DNA of 64,000 nt from CANKHA01 sp035652315 (GCA_035652315.1 DASREA010000002.1:1-64000), one strand, 5' to 3'; positions 19,522 through 28,287 are shown, counted from the first letter of the stretch. A program made the numbers and translations. The notes: generated from the letters alone by a model not told the origin.

Positions 19522-20286
19522 ATGATGGCGAAAAGGGCGAACACGCGGCGGCCGCGGGCGGCTAAAAAGGGCAAGGCGGCTTCGGTCAAGGACGCAAAGA
19601 AAACCGCGGCCGCCGATACGAAAGCGGCAGCCGGGGAACTGCCGCGATGGACCAATGCCGAGATCGAGGAAGCGTTCCGCCGCTTCGCCGCGGCGCAACC
19701 CGCGCCCAAAGGCGAGTTGCGGCACATCAATCCATTCACGCTTCTGGTTGCCGTCGTTCTCTCCGCGCAGGCGACCGATGCCGGGGTCAACAAGGCCACC
19801 CCCGCCTTGTTCAAAATCGCCGATACGCCGGCGAAAATGGCGGCGCTCGGCGAGGCCCGCTTGCGGCAAATGATCAAGACCATCGGCCTCTACCGCACCA
19901 AGGCCAAGAACGTGATCGCGCTATCGAAAAAGCTCGTGCAGGACCATCACGGCCAAGTGCCGCGCACGCGCGAGGAACTGGAAGAACTGCCCGGTGTCGG
20001 GCGCAAGACAGCGAATGTGGTGCTCAACATTGCATTCGGCGAACCGACCATCGCAGTCGATACACACATCTTCCGCGTCGGCAACCGCACCGGCTTGGCG
20101 ACGGGCAAGACGCCGCTGGAGGTCGAGCAGAAACTGGAAGCGCGGGTTCCTGTCAGATACAAGCTCCACGCCCATCACTGGCTAATTCTGCACGGTCGTT
20201 ATATCTGCGTGGCGCGCCGGCCCTTGTGCGAGAAATGTATCATCGCCGATTTGTGCAAATGGCCAGGGAAAACGGTGAACGCCTAG
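19522..20286 (+). CDS. nth: Endonuclease III
   Basis: DNA glycosylase/AP lyase for oxidised pyrimidines in base excision repair. The 254-residue protein has a Lys/Ala-rich N-terminal extension of about 45 residues, then the core: LLVAVVLSAQATDAGVNK, the helix-hairpin-helix LPGVGRKTANVVLN with the catalytic lysine, VDTHIFRVGNRTGL with the catalytic aspartate, and a C-terminal 4Fe-4S loop C-x6-C-x2-C-x5-C. The basic tail may help DNA binding. Start chosen between the paired ATGs at 19522 and 19525. Confidence 0.96.
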   Translation: MMAKRANTRRPRAAKKGKAASVKDAKKTAAADTKAAAGELPRWTNAEIEEAFRRFAAAQPAPKGELRHINPFTLLVAVVLSAQATDAGVNKATPALFKIADTPAKMAALGEARLRQMIKTIGLYRTKAKNVIALSKKLVQDHHGQVPRTREELEELPGVGRKTANVVLNIAFGEPTIAVDTHIFRVGNRTGLATGKTPLEVEQKLEARVPVRYKLHAHHWLILHGRYICVARRPLCEKCIIADLCKWPGKTVNA

Positions 20287-20298
20287 GCCGGTCACGCC

Positions 20299-21030
20299 TT
20301 AGCCGCGGGCTTCGATGAGCTCGATGCGCTTTCCCGACGACCTCTTGTGCACATGCACCATCAACGCCGTGGCAAAAAGCGGTGTGGCAAGATTGACAAC
20401 CGGAATCATCACGAACAGCGCGATGAGCATGCCGGCGAGGAAAACCTGCCCGCGCTGCGCGCGCCGCAGCGCCTTGGCTTCAGCCGGCGGGCGGAAGCGC
20501 ATCGCGGCCAGGTCGAAATATTCGCGGCCGAGGAGATAGGCATTGGCGAGGAAGAGGATGAAAAAGCCGAGGCCGGCGAACAGCACGAAGGGCAGGGCAC
20601 AAAAATAGACGACGAGGCTGAGCAGCGCCGTCAGCAGGCCTTCCCAAAGCGCCAGCCACAAGGGTAAGGGCCGCCCGGGCATTTCGGCGGGATAGTGCGC
20701 GCGCTCCACCAGATCGGCGATCTCGTCGACGAAGAAGCTGCCGACGAATGCCGTCACCGTGGGCATGAGAAATACCGCACCGGTGACGATGCCCAGCCCG
20801 GCCATGATCGACAGCATCCAGACCAGCAGGTGCCACAGGCCTTGCGGCACGGCTTGCACATGGCTCTCGCCCCAGGCGGCGCCGTTCGCCACCAGCCAGG
20901 AGAGTCCCTGGTAGAAGCCGATGCTGACCACGACGATCAGGATCAGCGCCAGACCGATCGATTTAAGCAGCAGGCGCCGGAATTCCGGAGAGACCATTTG
21001 CGCAAGCGCCTTACCTGCGGCCGCGACCAT
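20299..21030 (-). CDS. EI24/CysZ-like integral membrane protein
   Basis: A 243-residue protein with four or more hydrophobic segments (for example SIGLALILIVVVSIGFYQG, AGLGIVTGAVFLMPTVTAFV, ALLSLVVYFCALPFVLFAG and VFLAGMLIALFVMIPVVNL), matching the EI24/CysZ fold. E. coli CysZ mediates sulfate uptake; whether this homologue does so is unproven. The ATG at 21030 is set by GGGAGGA just upstream; a longer reading to 21225 would be arginine/proline-rich noncoding sequence. It is convergent with nth, 12 bases apart. Confidence 0.82.
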   Translation of the reverse strand: MVAAAGKALAQMVSPEFRRLLLKSIGLALILIVVVSIGFYQGLSWLVANGAAWGESHVQAVPQGLWHLLVWMLSIMAGLGIVTGAVFLMPTVTAFVGSFFVDEIADLVERAHYPAEMPGRPLPLWLALWEGLLTALLSLVVYFCALPFVLFAGLGFFILFLANAYLLGREYFDLAAMRFRPPAEAKALRRAQRGQVFLAGMLIALFVMIPVVNLATPLFATALMVHVHKRSSGKRIELIEARG

Positions 21031-21109
21031 TCCATTCCTCCCGTGCACGTCCGGCGAAGGTAGGAAGGCAAAAGAGAGGCGGCAAGAAGGCGGGCACGGC
21101 GCCCGAAGA

Positions 21110-21922
21110 TTATTCGGCGGGGACCAGCGCTTCGGAGTCCTGCGGGGCGAGCGAAACGGTGCCACTATCCGCAAGCGCGGGCAGATCGGACCACTGCATG
21201 ACCTTGTAGTCGAAGCCGGCGACAATGGTCGGCTTCACCACTTCGAAATAGGGCGAAATGTCGAAATCGCGCGGGGCGTAGAGCGACGAGTGGCGGATTT
21301 CCAGAATTTCCTGCCGCGCCGATTCGCTTTCCATCGGCGTCACTTTCGGCAGAATAGGATAGCGGACCTTCTCAAAGGCCTGGGCGATGAGCGCCGAGCA
21401 GATGATCCGGGTGGGGTGCCCGGAGCCGAGGGCGATCATGCGGCGGCGCCAGCGCTGGGGCACCGGCAGCGGAAAGAGGTAGCGCAACAGATCGATGATG
21501 TTCTTCAGATCATAGTCGAAGCCGATGCGCTCGGCGGCGTAGGCGCAGACGCGGGCGCGGTCCTCGTCGGTCAAGCCGGTCGGGCGGCAGATGCGGGTGT
21601 GATAACGGAAGTATTTCGAAAGCGGCGCGCCGACCACGCCTTGCCCGATATGCGCCTCGACGAGGACGAGCGGTTCGCCGTTTTCAGTGGTGCGGTCACC
21701 GATCGGTCCGACATAGAGCGCGGCATGCGACCAGGTGGACTGCGTGAGATATTTGATGACGCCGGCGATGTGGTTATTGCCCTCGACCAGGAGCACATCG
21801 CCGGGGCGCAGCGTCGCGCGCAATGCCTCCGGGTCGCTGGGAATCGAAGGCAGGCAGCCCTCGTCCGGGCGGTCCAGATAGCGGGCGATGACGTGCCCGA
21901 ACCCATCGAGCATCCAGGACAT
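21110..21922 (-). CDS. YiiX/YebB-like permuted NlpC/P60 cysteine hydrolase
   Basis: A 270-residue protein with the circularly permuted papain-like arrangement: LRPGDVLLVEG begins the domain, the histidine lies first (STWSHAALYVG, H66) and the cysteine later (TRIICSALIAQAFE, C175), the order seen in YiiX/LRAT-type enzymes. There is no signal peptide. The family includes amidases and acyltransferases acting on peptidoglycan or lipid-linked substrates; the substrate here is not known. It is transcribed in the same direction as the CysZ-like gene, 79 bases upstream of it. Confidence 0.82.
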   Translation of the reverse strand: MSWMLDGFGHVIARYLDRPDEGCLPSIPSDPEALRATLRPGDVLLVEGNNHIAGVIKYLTQSTWSHAALYVGPIGDRTTENGEPLVLVEAHIGQGVVGAPLSKYFRYHTRICRPTGLTDEDRARVCAYAAERIGFDYDLKNIIDLLRYLFPLPVPQRWRRRMIALGSGHPTRIICSALIAQAFEKVRYPILPKVTPMESESARQEILEIRHSSLYAPRDFDISPYFEVVKPTIVAGFDYKVMQWSDLPALADSGTVSLAPQDSEALVPAE

Positions 21923-22105
21923 TCCGCCGCGTCCCCTTGTCGCGCGCGGTCAGGGCCGCGCGTCTTCTTGCTCGCCATTTAAGCCGAGACAAGTTGCAAT
22001 TTGGTTCATGGCGCGACTATCGGCGTTATGATTTGTTAGCCATGGCGTTTGCGGCTGGCTGCTGCTTTCGGCAAGGTAGCCGCGCACTTCAAGCGTTTGG
22101 AAACC

Positions 22106-23482
22106 ATGAGTTCAATAAACCGCAGATCGTTCCTCGCATCCGCCGCTGCGCTCGCCGCCGCGCCGGCGCTCGGCGCCGTGCCCGCCTCCGGCGATGTCGA
22201 TGTCGCCATCATCGGCGCGGGCGCCGCCGGCATAGCCGCCGCGCGCAAGGTCGCCGAGTTCAACCGCAGCTTCGCGTTGCTCGAGGCCGGCGATCATGTC
22301 GGCGGGCGCTGCATCACCGACACGCGAAGCTTCGGCGCACCGTTCGACCGCGGCGCCCACTGGATTCGGCAGATGGATGTCAATCCGGTTGCGTCGCTGA
22401 ACAAGACCTCGGGATTCGATGTCTATCCGGCGCCGCTTGGCCAGAAAATCCGCATCGGCCAGCGCTATGCGCGCGAAGGCGAGCTGGAAGCCTTTCTCGC
22501 CAATCTGGTGCGCGCCAACCGCGCCATCGCCGACGCTGCCGGCCGCAAGACCGATGTCGCCTGCGCCCAGGCGCTGCCGCCGGATCTCGGCGCCTGGGCG
22601 CAGACCATCGGCTTCGTCCTCGGCCCCTACGGCACCGCCAAGGAACTGAGCGCGATTTCCGCGGCGGATTTCGCCAAGGCCGATCGCGACCACAGCGGCT
22701 TTTGCCGCCAGGGCTATGGCACGCTGCTGGCGCGCACCGCGCGTTCCCTGCCGGTGCAACTGTCGACGCCGGCGCTGGCCATCGACTGGCAGCGCGGGCT
22801 CACGATCACGACGCCGCGCGGGACGATCAATCCGCGCACGATCATCGTCACCGCTTCGGTCGACGTGCTCACATCCGGCAGTTTGAAATTCATTCCGCCA
22901 CCCAAGCGCGTGCTCGACGCCGCGGCCAAGCTGAAGCTCGGCAGCTACGAACGGATCGCCTTGGACCTGCCGGGCAATCCGCTGGGGCTTGCCAGCGACG
23001 ATGCCGTCTTCGAACAGGCGCAGGACCCCAAGACCGCCGCCATGCTCGCCAACGTGTCGGGATCGCCGTTATGTTTCGTCGATATCGGCGGCAACCTCGC
23101 CCGCGACCTGGCGATGCAAGGTGAGAAGGAGATGGTGGCTTTCGCTCTGGAATGGCTGGCAAAGATCTACGGCACCGACCTGAAGAAATCGGTGCGCGAG
23201 GCGCGCGCGACCCGATGGCTGAAAGACCCTTTGGTGCTCGGCGCCTGGTCGAGCGCCGCGCCGGGCGCCCAATCGGCGCGCCGCACGCTGATGGAACCCG
23301 TCGATGACCGCATCTGGTTCGCCGGCGAGGCCGCGCATGAGACGCTGTGGGGTACCGTGCAGGGGGCGTGGCAATCCGGCGAGCGGGCGGCCGAGGGCGC
23401 GCTGCGCCGAATTGGCGCGTTCAAGAAACCCGCCGCGAGTGCCGCCCCCGCGGCGAAAGCCGCGCCTTCCCACCGGCGCTGA
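22106..23482 (+). CDS. FAD-dependent amine oxidase family protein with Tat-type signal
   Basis: A 458-residue flavoprotein of the monoamine-oxidase/LSD1-like superfamily. The N-terminus NRRSFLASAAALAAAPALGA is a twin-arginine export signal, so the folded protein probably acts in the periplasm. The dinucleotide loop is VAIIGAGAAGIAAARKVAEF, followed by LLEAGDHVGGRC; the C-terminal FAD contact is RIWFAGEAAHETLWGTVQGA. There is no cysteine in the usual position for covalent flavin. The last 20 residues are an Ala/Pro/Lys tail. It ends one base before the DUF71 gene, so the two are likely cotranscribed. Confidence 0.85.
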   Translation: MSSINRRSFLASAAALAAAPALGAVPASGDVDVAIIGAGAAGIAAARKVAEFNRSFALLEAGDHVGGRCITDTRSFGAPFDRGAHWIRQMDVNPVASLNKTSGFDVYPAPLGQKIRIGQRYAREGELEAFLANLVRANRAIADAAGRKTDVACAQALPPDLGAWAQTIGFVLGPYGTAKELSAISAADFAKADRDHSGFCRQGYGTLLARTARSLPVQLSTPALAIDWQRGLTITTPRGTINPRTIIVTASVDVLTSGSLKFIPPPKRVLDAAAKLKLGSYERIALDLPGNPLGLASDDAVFEQAQDPKTAAMLANVSGSPLCFVDIGGNLARDLAMQGEKEMVAFALEWLAKIYGTDLKKSVREARATRWLKDPLVLGAWSSAAPGAQSARRTLMEPVDDRIWFAGEAAHETLWGTVQGAWQSGERAAEGALRRIGAFKKPAASAAPAAKAAPSHRR

Positions 23483-23483
23483 C

Positions 23484-24176
23484 ATGGTGCGGCCGAAAGC
23501 GCTGATCGCCTGGTCGAGCGGCAAGGACAGCGCCTGGGCCTTGCATGAAACGCGGCGCGCGGGTGGCTACGAGTTCGTCGGCGCGCTGACCACCGTAACC
23601 GAGACATTCGGCCGGGTGAGCATGCATGGCGTGCGCGAGGAATTGCTGCGCGCCCAACACGCCGCGATCGGGCTCGATCCGGTCATCGTGCCGATCCCGT
23701 TTCCCTGCCCGAATGAGGTCTATGAAGCGCGCATGGACGCCGCATTATCGCGGGCGAAAGCTGCAGGCGTGACCCATGTGATCTTCGGCGATCTCTTTCT
23801 CGAAGATGTGCGCGGCTATCGCGAGCAGAAGCTTGCCGGCAGCGGCATCACGCCGATCTTCCCGTTATGGGGGCGGCCGACACGGGCGCTGGCGCGCGAG
23901 ATGATCGATGCCGGCTTGGAGACGTATTTGGTCTGTGTCGATCTCAAGCAGCTTCCCAAGACATTCGCCGGCCGCAGGTTCGATCACGCGCTGCTGAGCG
24001 AGCTTCCGCCGGAAGTCGATCCCTGCGGCGAGAAGGGCGAATTCCATTCCTGCGTTGTCGCCGGCCCGATGTTTACCGGCCGGATTCCGATCACGGTTGG
24101 CGAGACGGTCGAGCGCGGGGGATTTGCCTATGCGGATTTGATCGCTGTCACCCGTTCTCCGCTCGTCCCCGCGTAA
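23484..24176 (+). CDS. DUF71/diphthine-ammonia-ligase-like ATPase
   Basis: A 230-residue PP-loop ATP-pyrophosphatase-type protein. LIAWSSGKDSAWALHETRR at residues 6-24 is the PP-loop, and CGEKGEFHSCVVAGPMF is the downstream family motif. Eukaryotic and archaeal relatives amidate diphthine on EF-2; bacteria have no diphthamide, so this homologue must do something else. The last codons (SPLVPA) and the TAA stop lie inside a palindromic intergenic repeat, suggesting that the repeat reshaped the C-terminus. It starts one base after the amine oxidase stop. Confidence 0.82.
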   Translation: MVRPKALIAWSSGKDSAWALHETRRAGGYEFVGALTTVTETFGRVSMHGVREELLRAQHAAIGLDPVIVPIPFPCPNEVYEARMDAALSRAKAAGVTHVIFGDLFLEDVRGYREQKLAGSGITPIFPLWGRPTRALAREMIDAGLETYLVCVDLKQLPKTFAGRRFDHALLSELPPEVDPCGEKGEFHSCVVAGPMFTGRIPITVGETVERGGFAYADLIAVTRSPLVPA

Positions 24177-24218
24177 GCGGGGACGCAGACTGGAACCCGC
24201 TTGCGCGGGAATGAGCGG
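24159..24218. repeat. Palindromic intergenic repeat with two hairpins, invading a gene 3' end
   Basis: Outer arms CCGCTC (24159-24164) and GAGCGG (24213-24218) enclose two hairpins: GTCCCCGC-GTAA-GCGGGGAC (24165-24184, perfect 8-base stem) and CCCGC-TTGC-GCGGG (24196-24209). The TAA in the first loop is the stop codon of the DUF71 gene. The form resembles mobile palindromic elements scattered through Nitrobacteraceae-type genomes. Confidence 0.8.
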
Positions 24219-24229
24219 ATTTCAAAGGC

Positions 24230-26647
24230 TTATCTCCGCAGCGTGCCGCCGGTTTTCTTGACTACCTCGGCGACGATCTTGGCGCCGAGCGCCTCGATTT
24301 CCTCGTCGGTCATGGTTTTCTCGCGCGGCTGGATCGTCACGGCGATGGCAATCGATTTCTTGCCCGGATCGATTCCGGATCCCTCGTAGACGTCGAACAC
24401 GTTGACGCCAGCGATCAGCTTGCGATCGGCGGCCTGCGCCGCCTTGACGATGTCGCCCGCCAATACCGCCCGGTCGACGATGAAAGCGAAGTCGCGTTCC
24501 ACCGGTTGGAAGGCCGAGAGCTCGAGCATGGGCTTCGCGCGCGTCACCTTGACCTTCGGCTCGGGAATACGTTCCAGGATGATTTCGAAAGCGGCAACCG
24601 GGCCTTCGAGGTCGAGGGCCTCGAGCACGCGCGGATGCAGTTCGCCAAAATGGCCGAGCACCGTCTGCGGTCCGAGCTGGATCGTGCCCGACCGGCCGGG
24701 ATGAAACCACGCCGGTCCGCCGGGCACGATTTGCAGCGACGGCGTCGGCGCGCCAGCGGCGGCGAGTGCTGCCAGCGCATCGCCTTTGACGTCGAAAGCG
24801 TCGGCCGGCGCCGCGGGGGCAGACCAATGGCGGCCGATGCCGGAGGCTTTCGCCAGGCCGCGGCGTACGCCGGTCGCCGCGGTGAATTGATCCTCCGGCT
24901 TGTCGCCCTTGAAAACCTGCCCCACCTCGAACAGCGCCACGTCCTTGAAGCCGCGGTCGGCGTTGCGTTGCGCCGCGGCGGCAAGGCCGGGAACGAGGCT
25001 CGGCCGCATGTCGGAAAGATCGGAAGCGATCGGGTTGGCGAGCGCCAGTTCCGGCTGACCGCCGCCGAAGAGCTCGGCCTGCTGCTTGGAAAGGAACGAC
25101 CACGTGACCGCTTCCACGAGCCCGCGCGCAGCGAGCGCGCGCTTGGCTCGCCGCGTGCGCCTCTGGCTGCTGGTCAGCACCGGCTTGCGCGGGCTGTCGC
25201 CGCGGTCGAAGGGCGTCGCGGGAATGCGTTCGACGCCGAGAATGCGCACCACCTCTTCGACGATGTCGGCGGTGCCGTGAACGTCCGGACGCCACGACGG
25301 CACGGCGATCTTGATCCGACTGCCTTGTCCGGCGACGAAAAATCCGAGATGGCCGAGCACACGGCGAACTTCGGTGAGCGGCACATCGAGGCCCGCAAGC
25401 CGCTTCAGCTCGCCGAGCGGGAAGTCGATGATCCGTTCCGGCGCCGCCGGGTCGCCCGCAAACACGACTTCGGAAGGTGCGCCGCCGCAGAGATCGAGTA
25501 CCAACTGCGTGGCCAGCTCGAGTCCGGGCAGCAGGAAGGCGGGATCGACGCCGCGTTCGAAGCGGTAGCGGGCATCGGATTGGATGCCGAGCTTGCGGCC
25601 GGTCTGCGCGATGTTGAGCGGATCCCACAGCGCCGACTCGATCAGCACGTCGGTGGTCGTATCCGAGCAGCCCGTGCTTTGACCGCCCATGATGCCGGCC
25701 AGCGATTCGACGCCTTGCGCGTCGGCGATGACGCACATGCTCTCATCGAGCGCATAGGTCTTGCCGTCAAGCGCCAGCAATTGCTCGCCCTCGCGCGCAC
25801 GCCGCACCACCAGATTCCCGCGCACCTTGGCGGCATCGAAGACATGCAGCGGCCGGGCGCGGTCGAAAGTGATGTAGTTCGTGATGTCCACCAGCGCATT
25901 GATCGGGCGCAGGCCGATGGCGCGCAGCCGCCGCTGCATCCAGTCGGGCGAGGCGGCATTCTTCACGCCCTTGACCAGGCGCAGCGCGAAGCCGTTGCAA
26001 AGCGACGGCGTGCTGCCGAAATCCAGTTTCACGGAAACGGGCGAGGCAAACCGGCCTTTGACCGGCTTGACGCCGCGGTCCTTGAAGGCGCCCAGATCGG
26101 TGGCGGCAAGATCGCGGGCGATACCATTGACGCCGGCGCAGTCGGCGCGGTTCGGTGTGAGATTGATCTCGATCACCGGATCGCCGAGGCCGAGTACCTC
26201 GGCGAAGGGTTTGCCGATCGGCGCGTCGGATGGAAGCTCGATGATGCCTTCGTGGTCGTCGCTCAACCCAAGCTCGCGTCCCGAGCACAACATGCCGCGG
26301 CTTTCCACGCCGCGGATGGTGCCGATCTTCAGGTCGAGCCCAGTGCCGGGGATATGCGTGCCGGGGGGCGCGAAGACACTTTTCATCCCTGCACGGGCAT
26401 TGGGCGCGCCGCAGACGACCTGTACCGGTGCGCCGACGCCGGGATCGACCATGCAGACGCGCAGCTTGTCGGCATGAGGGTGCTTTTCCGCGGAGATCAC
26501 GCGGGCGACGACGAAAGGCGCCAGCTCCCTGGCCTTGTCCTCGACGCGCTCCACCTCCAGCCCGATCATGGTGAGCTTGTCGACGATCGCCGCCAGCGGC
26601 GCGTCGGTGTCGAGGTGCTCCTTGAGCCAGGACAGCGTGAACTTCAT
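24230..26647 (-). CDS. pheT: Phenylalanyl-tRNA synthetase beta subunit
   Basis: Large subunit of the alpha2beta2 enzyme charging tRNA-Phe. The 805-residue protein is full length: N-terminal B1 plus an EMAP-like OB fold around residues 39-150 (FVVARVISAEKHPHADKLRV, VCGAPNARAGMKSVFAPPGT), B3/B4 editing module with ITNYITFDRARPLHVFDA, B5 helix-turn-helix, the catalytic-like core and the C-terminal anticodon-binding domain (FQPVERDFAFIVD). Here pheT does not follow pheS directly: a small membrane-protein gene lies between them, ending 10 bases upstream of pheT. Confidence 0.98.
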   Translation of the reverse strand: MKFTLSWLKEHLDTDAPLAAIVDKLTMIGLEVERVEDKARELAPFVVARVISAEKHPHADKLRVCMVDPGVGAPVQVVCGAPNARAGMKSVFAPPGTHIPGTGLDLKIGTIRGVESRGMLCSGRELGLSDDHEGIIELPSDAPIGKPFAEVLGLGDPVIEINLTPNRADCAGVNGIARDLAATDLGAFKDRGVKPVKGRFASPVSVKLDFGSTPSLCNGFALRLVKGVKNAASPDWMQRRLRAIGLRPINALVDITNYITFDRARPLHVFDAAKVRGNLVVRRAREGEQLLALDGKTYALDESMCVIADAQGVESLAGIMGGQSTGCSDTTTDVLIESALWDPLNIAQTGRKLGIQSDARYRFERGVDPAFLLPGLELATQLVLDLCGGAPSEVVFAGDPAAPERIIDFPLGELKRLAGLDVPLTEVRRVLGHLGFFVAGQGSRIKIAVPSWRPDVHGTADIVEEVVRILGVERIPATPFDRGDSPRKPVLTSSQRRTRRAKRALAARGLVEAVTWSFLSKQQAELFGGGQPELALANPIASDLSDMRPSLVPGLAAAAQRNADRGFKDVALFEVGQVFKGDKPEDQFTAATGVRRGLAKASGIGRHWSAPAAPADAFDVKGDALAALAAAGAPTPSLQIVPGGPAWFHPGRSGTIQLGPQTVLGHFGELHPRVLEALDLEGPVAAFEIILERIPEPKVKVTRAKPMLELSAFQPVERDFAFIVDRAVLAGDIVKAAQAADRKLIAGVNVFDVYEGSGIDPGKKSIAIAVTIQPREKTMTDEEIEALGAKIVAEVVKKTGGTLRR

Positions 26648-26657
26648 CGCGCGGCCG

Positions 26658-27146
26658 CTATTTTGCGGGGTGCCAGAGGAACTGGAAGGGCAGCAGTAGG
26701 AACACGACGATGGTGAAGAAGATGGCGGCGCGGTTGCACACGGCGTAAAGCTCGCGGCGGATGATTAGCTCGCGGCCGAGCGCCTCTTCCATGTGATCAG
26801 AATTTTGCAGTACATCGCGGCCGCCGAAGACGGACAGGCAGCGCAGGCAACCGACGGCGATCAGCAGATAGACCGCGATCTCTGCGACGATCATGCCGAC
26901 TTCGAAGTCGCTGTCGGCCACCAGCGGCGCCACCAGCCCGAGCCCCGCGATCATCATCGACACGTGGGTGAGCAGGCCGGCCGCCTTGGCGTCGATCGTC
27001 GAAAATATCGGCGAGGCGTTGGCCTTTTCCTGCCGGTCCATCGCGTCGGCATAGCCCGCGATCGCCGCATTGCCCCAGCGCCGGGTGAAGGCGGAAAAGA
27101 GCGCGCGGTCGAGCGCCGAATGCATCGTCTTCTTCTCGGGCGTCAT
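26658..27146 (-). CDS. Unrecognised small membrane protein between pheS and pheT
   Basis: I do not recognise this 162-residue protein with confidence. It has a soluble N-terminus of about 45 residues, then three hydrophobic segments near residues 55-77, 83-105 and 139-158, with a polar amphipathic stretch between the second and third (SDHMEEALGRELIIRRELYA). The segment STIDAKAAGLLT just before the first membrane span, plus a charged helix before the last span, recalls the transmembrane effectors of Pycsar-type systems (DUF5706), but this is only a pattern impression. Its start overlaps the pheS stop codon as ATGA, and pheT begins 10 bases later, so it must be cotranslated with synthetase subunits. 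Confidence 0.75.
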   Translation of the reverse strand: MTPEKKTMHSALDRALFSAFTRRWGNAAIAGYADAMDRQEKANASPIFSTIDAKAAGLLTHVSMMIAGLGLVAPLVADSDFEVGMIVAEIAVYLLIAVGCLRCLSVFGGRDVLQNSDHMEEALGRELIIRRELYAVCNRAAIFFTIVVFLLLPFQFLWHPAK

Positions 27147-28225
27147 GAGCTCAGCCCCCCAGCCAAGGTCGGAAAATCAAGCGGACGGAATCCGTAATGC
27201 GACAGCCAGCGCACGTCGGCTTCGAAGAACTGGCGCAGGTCGGGCATGCCATATTTGAGCATGGCGATACGATCGATACCCAAGCCCCAGGCAAAGCCCT
27301 GATACTCGGCGGGATCGATGCCGCAATTGCGCAGCACATTGGGATGCACCATGCCGCAGCCGAGAATTTCCAGCCAATCCTCGCCCTCGCCGAAACGAAT
27401 TTCCCCCTTGTCGCGCTTGCACTGGATGTCGACTTCCAGCGACGGCTCGGTGAAGGGGAAGAAGGACGGGCGAAAGCGCATCTTCACCTGATCGACTTCG
27501 AAGAAGGCTTTGCAGAATTCCTCGAGAATCCATTTCAGGTGCCCGAGATGCGCGGTCTTGTCGATCACCAGCCCCTCGACCTGATGGAACATCGGCGTAT
27601 GCGTCTGGTCTGAGTCGCTGCGATAGGTGCGGCCGGGGATGATGACGCGAATCGGCGGCTTCTTCGCCTCCATCGTGCGAATCTGCACCGGCGAGGTATG
27701 CGTGCGCAGCAAGAGCCGCGAGCCGTCGGGCTTCGGATTGAAATAAAAGGTATCGTGCATTTCCCGCGCGGGATGACCTTCGGGAAAATTCAGCTTGGTG
27801 AAATTGTTTTCGTCGGTCTCGATGTCGGGGCCTTCGGCGACAGCGAAGCCCATGTCGGCGAAGATCGCGGTCAGCTCGTCGACGACCTGGGTAATCGGGT
27901 GCACGCGGCCGGTTTCCGTCGGGCCGTCGCGCAGCGGCAGCGTGACATCGACGGTCTCGGTATTCAGGCGCGCGTCGAGCGCCGACTGCTTGAGCGCGTC
28001 TTTGCGCGCAGCGATCACCGCCGTCACGCGATCCTTGAGATTGTTGATGGCCGCGCCCTTTTCGCGCCGCTCGTCCGGCGACATCGCGCCGAGTGTCTTC
28101 AGCAGCGCCGACACCGAGCCGTTCTTGCCCAGAGCAGCGACGCGCACCGCTTCCAGCGCCGCCTCGTCCGTTGCAGCGGCGGCGCTGGTCAGGATTTCCT
28201 GTTCGAGTTGCGCGAGGTCAGCCAC
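27143..28225 (-). CDS. pheS: Phenylalanyl-tRNA synthetase alpha subunit
   Basis: Catalytic subunit of phenylalanyl-tRNA synthetase. The 360-residue protein has an N-terminal coiled coil (residues 1-85), then class II motif 1, motif 2 (LLRTHTSPVQIRTM, IPGRTYRSD) and motif 3 (GFAWGLGIDRIAMLKYG). I place the start at the GTG at 28225, with AGGCAGG about 9 bases upstream; this gives the usual alphaproteobacterial length. A longer reading to 28276 would translate a palindromic repeat (SWPGPCPGHP), which is unlikely to be protein. rplT ends 62 bases upstream. Confidence 0.95.
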   Translation of the reverse strand: MADLAQLEQEILTSAAAATDEAALEAVRVAALGKNGSVSALLKTLGAMSPDERREKGAAINNLKDRVTAVIAARKDALKQSALDARLNTETVDVTLPLRDGPTETGRVHPITQVVDELTAIFADMGFAVAEGPDIETDENNFTKLNFPEGHPAREMHDTFYFNPKPDGSRLLLRTHTSPVQIRTMEAKKPPIRVIIPGRTYRSDSDQTHTPMFHQVEGLVIDKTAHLGHLKWILEEFCKAFFEVDQVKMRFRPSFFPFTEPSLEVDIQCKRDKGEIRFGEGEDWLEILGCGMVHPNVLRNCGIDPAEYQGFAWGLGIDRIAMLKYGMPDLRQFFEADVRWLSHYGFRPLDFPTLAGGLSS

Positions 28226-28246
28226 GACAGCGCCTGCCTGATCGGG

Positions 28247-28271
28247 ATGACCGGGACAAGGCCCCGGCCAT
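28247..28271. repeat. Short palindromic repeat in the rplT-pheS gap
   Basis: ATGACCGGG at 28247-28255 and CCCGGCCAT at 28263-28271 form a stem with one mismatch. The sequence CCCGGCCATGAC recurs near 59400 and, as CCCGGCCATGAT, near 49772, so it belongs to the same dispersed family. It lies in the transcribed spacer between rplT and pheS. Confidence 0.65.
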
Positions 28272-28287
28272 GACAATTAATAGCTCT

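Noticed and set aside
24506..26716. 736-codon open frame antisense to pheT
   Set aside because: Mirror of a strongly conserved gene in GC-rich DNA; Arg/His/Gly-rich, no motif or ribosome site.
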